A stretch of 64,000 nucleotides of DNA from Trogon surrucura (taxonomy: Eukaryota; Chordata; Aves; Trogoniformes; Trogonidae), in contig CM036629.1 in the NCBI GenBank assembly GCA_020746105.1, positions 5,362,501 through 5,426,500 on the forward strand, read 5' to 3'. Numbering within the stretch: the first letter of the stretch is position 1; every line of letters starts with the position of its first letter. Below the pieces are notes generated by a model. It saw only the letters and a list, made by a program, of their open reading frames with translations. It was not told where the DNA came from and did not search any database. Both the position numbers and the translations under genes were made by a program. This document shows, one piece after another, positions 63,697 through 64,000 of the stretch.

Positions 63697-64000
63697 TAAG
63701 TACGAAACTAAGAACTGCCGTGCAGGGTCGGACTAAAGGTCCATTTAGCTCAAGATGTTATACATTCTAAGAGAAGTTACTACTGGATGCTCAGGAAACA
63801 GCATCTGTAGAACAAACACTGCCCTTGCTCTACCCTCACAGCCTCTGGTGAGTACCAATTTAAAGATTCTTTTGTGCTGAAACGCATTAAGGGACTTACT
63901 CTCTTTACCATTCTTTGAAATAATTTACAGTTCTGACTTCTACAACATCCCATGGCCATGAGTTCCAAGATATAAATACTGTGAAGAAATACTTCTTTTG
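63697..64000 (-). mobile_element. Ancient CR1-type LINE fragment, running off the right edge
   Basis: On plus: AAGAACTGCCGTGCAGGGTC, GGACTAAAGGTCCATTTAGC, later CTACAACATCCCATGGCCAT, GAGTTCCAAGATATAAATAC, TGTGAAGAAATACTTCTTTT. This is the reverse complement of the old amniote CR1 whose 3' end reads TAGATGGACCTTTGGTCTGA, CCCAGTATGGCAGTTCTTA. It is the same subfamily as the copy at about 34600-34985, and here the 3' end is kept. Confidence 0.65.

Larger units (their letters stand above)
39942..64000 (-). other. CDYL2: CDYL2 intron 1 (partial, continues past the right edge)
   Basis: More than 24 kb. No exon encoding the expected MASGDLYE start was found, and no CpG island suggests a promoter, so exon 1 lies to the right. 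Recognised contents are CR1 fragments at 40890-41190, 43037-43170, 45827-45862, 51674-51842, 55132-55240, 59549-59595, 60881-60945 and 63697-64000, plus simple repeats near 42000-42272. Several unrecognised open frames of 100-138 codons occur, most densely at 46.0-47.4 kb. Confidence 0.85.

Noticed and set aside
39942-64000. CDYL2 exon 1 and promoter
   Set aside because: No ATG exon encoding MASGDLYE with a following donor and no CpG island were seen; they must lie to the right.
1-64000. CRISPR array, operon, phage or plasmid structure
   Set aside because: No regularly spaced repeats, no dense coding and no bacterial signals; spliced vertebrate gene and CR1 elements instead.

Overview
This is a piece of a bird nuclear chromosome. 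It is AT-rich and mostly non-coding. It carries many 5'-truncated CR1 LINE copies with the avian-type 3' tail (an octamer-like ATTCTATG repeat), and it holds one recognisable split gene. There is no sign of bacterial, viral or plasmid organisation.

The gene is CDYL2 (chromodomain Y-like 2), read on the minus strand. Six coding exons are intact and joined by canonical GT/AG introns: 39941-39347 (chromodomain and basic linker), 31414-31197, 24490-24318, 19734-19524, 18796-18653 and 15852-15694 (stop at 15696-15694). Together they give 1500 nt in one uninterrupted frame, 499 residues plus the stop. Adding the eight residues I expect from the missing first exon gives about 507 residues, the normal size for the family. 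Exon 1 and the promoter lie beyond the right edge, so 39942-64000 is all intron 1.

Layout: 1-about 11300 is intergenic or downstream sequence with no recognised gene, a few CR1 tails and two weak exon-like segments. About 11338-15693 is the probable long 3'UTR, inferred from position, base composition and minus-strand AATAAA motifs; it contains an unexpected 100-bp CpG-rich patch. 15694-39941 is the CDYL2 gene body, with introns holding CR1 copies, relict repeats and two short tandem duplications. 39942-64000 is intron 1, with decayed CR1 fragments, one CA/TA microsatellite and poly-T tracts.

The protein joins a methyl-lysine-reading chromodomain to a crotonase-like (enoyl-CoA hydratase fold) domain, as in nuclear co-repressors of the CDY family. 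I found no new multi-gene system. The more unusual items are a 103-codon overlapping frame inside exon 2, the CpG-rich patch near the 3' end, a facing pair of CR1 tails inside a CDYL2 intron that could fold in the pre-mRNA, and a few unrecognised exon-like segments. Repeat boundaries are estimates made by eye.
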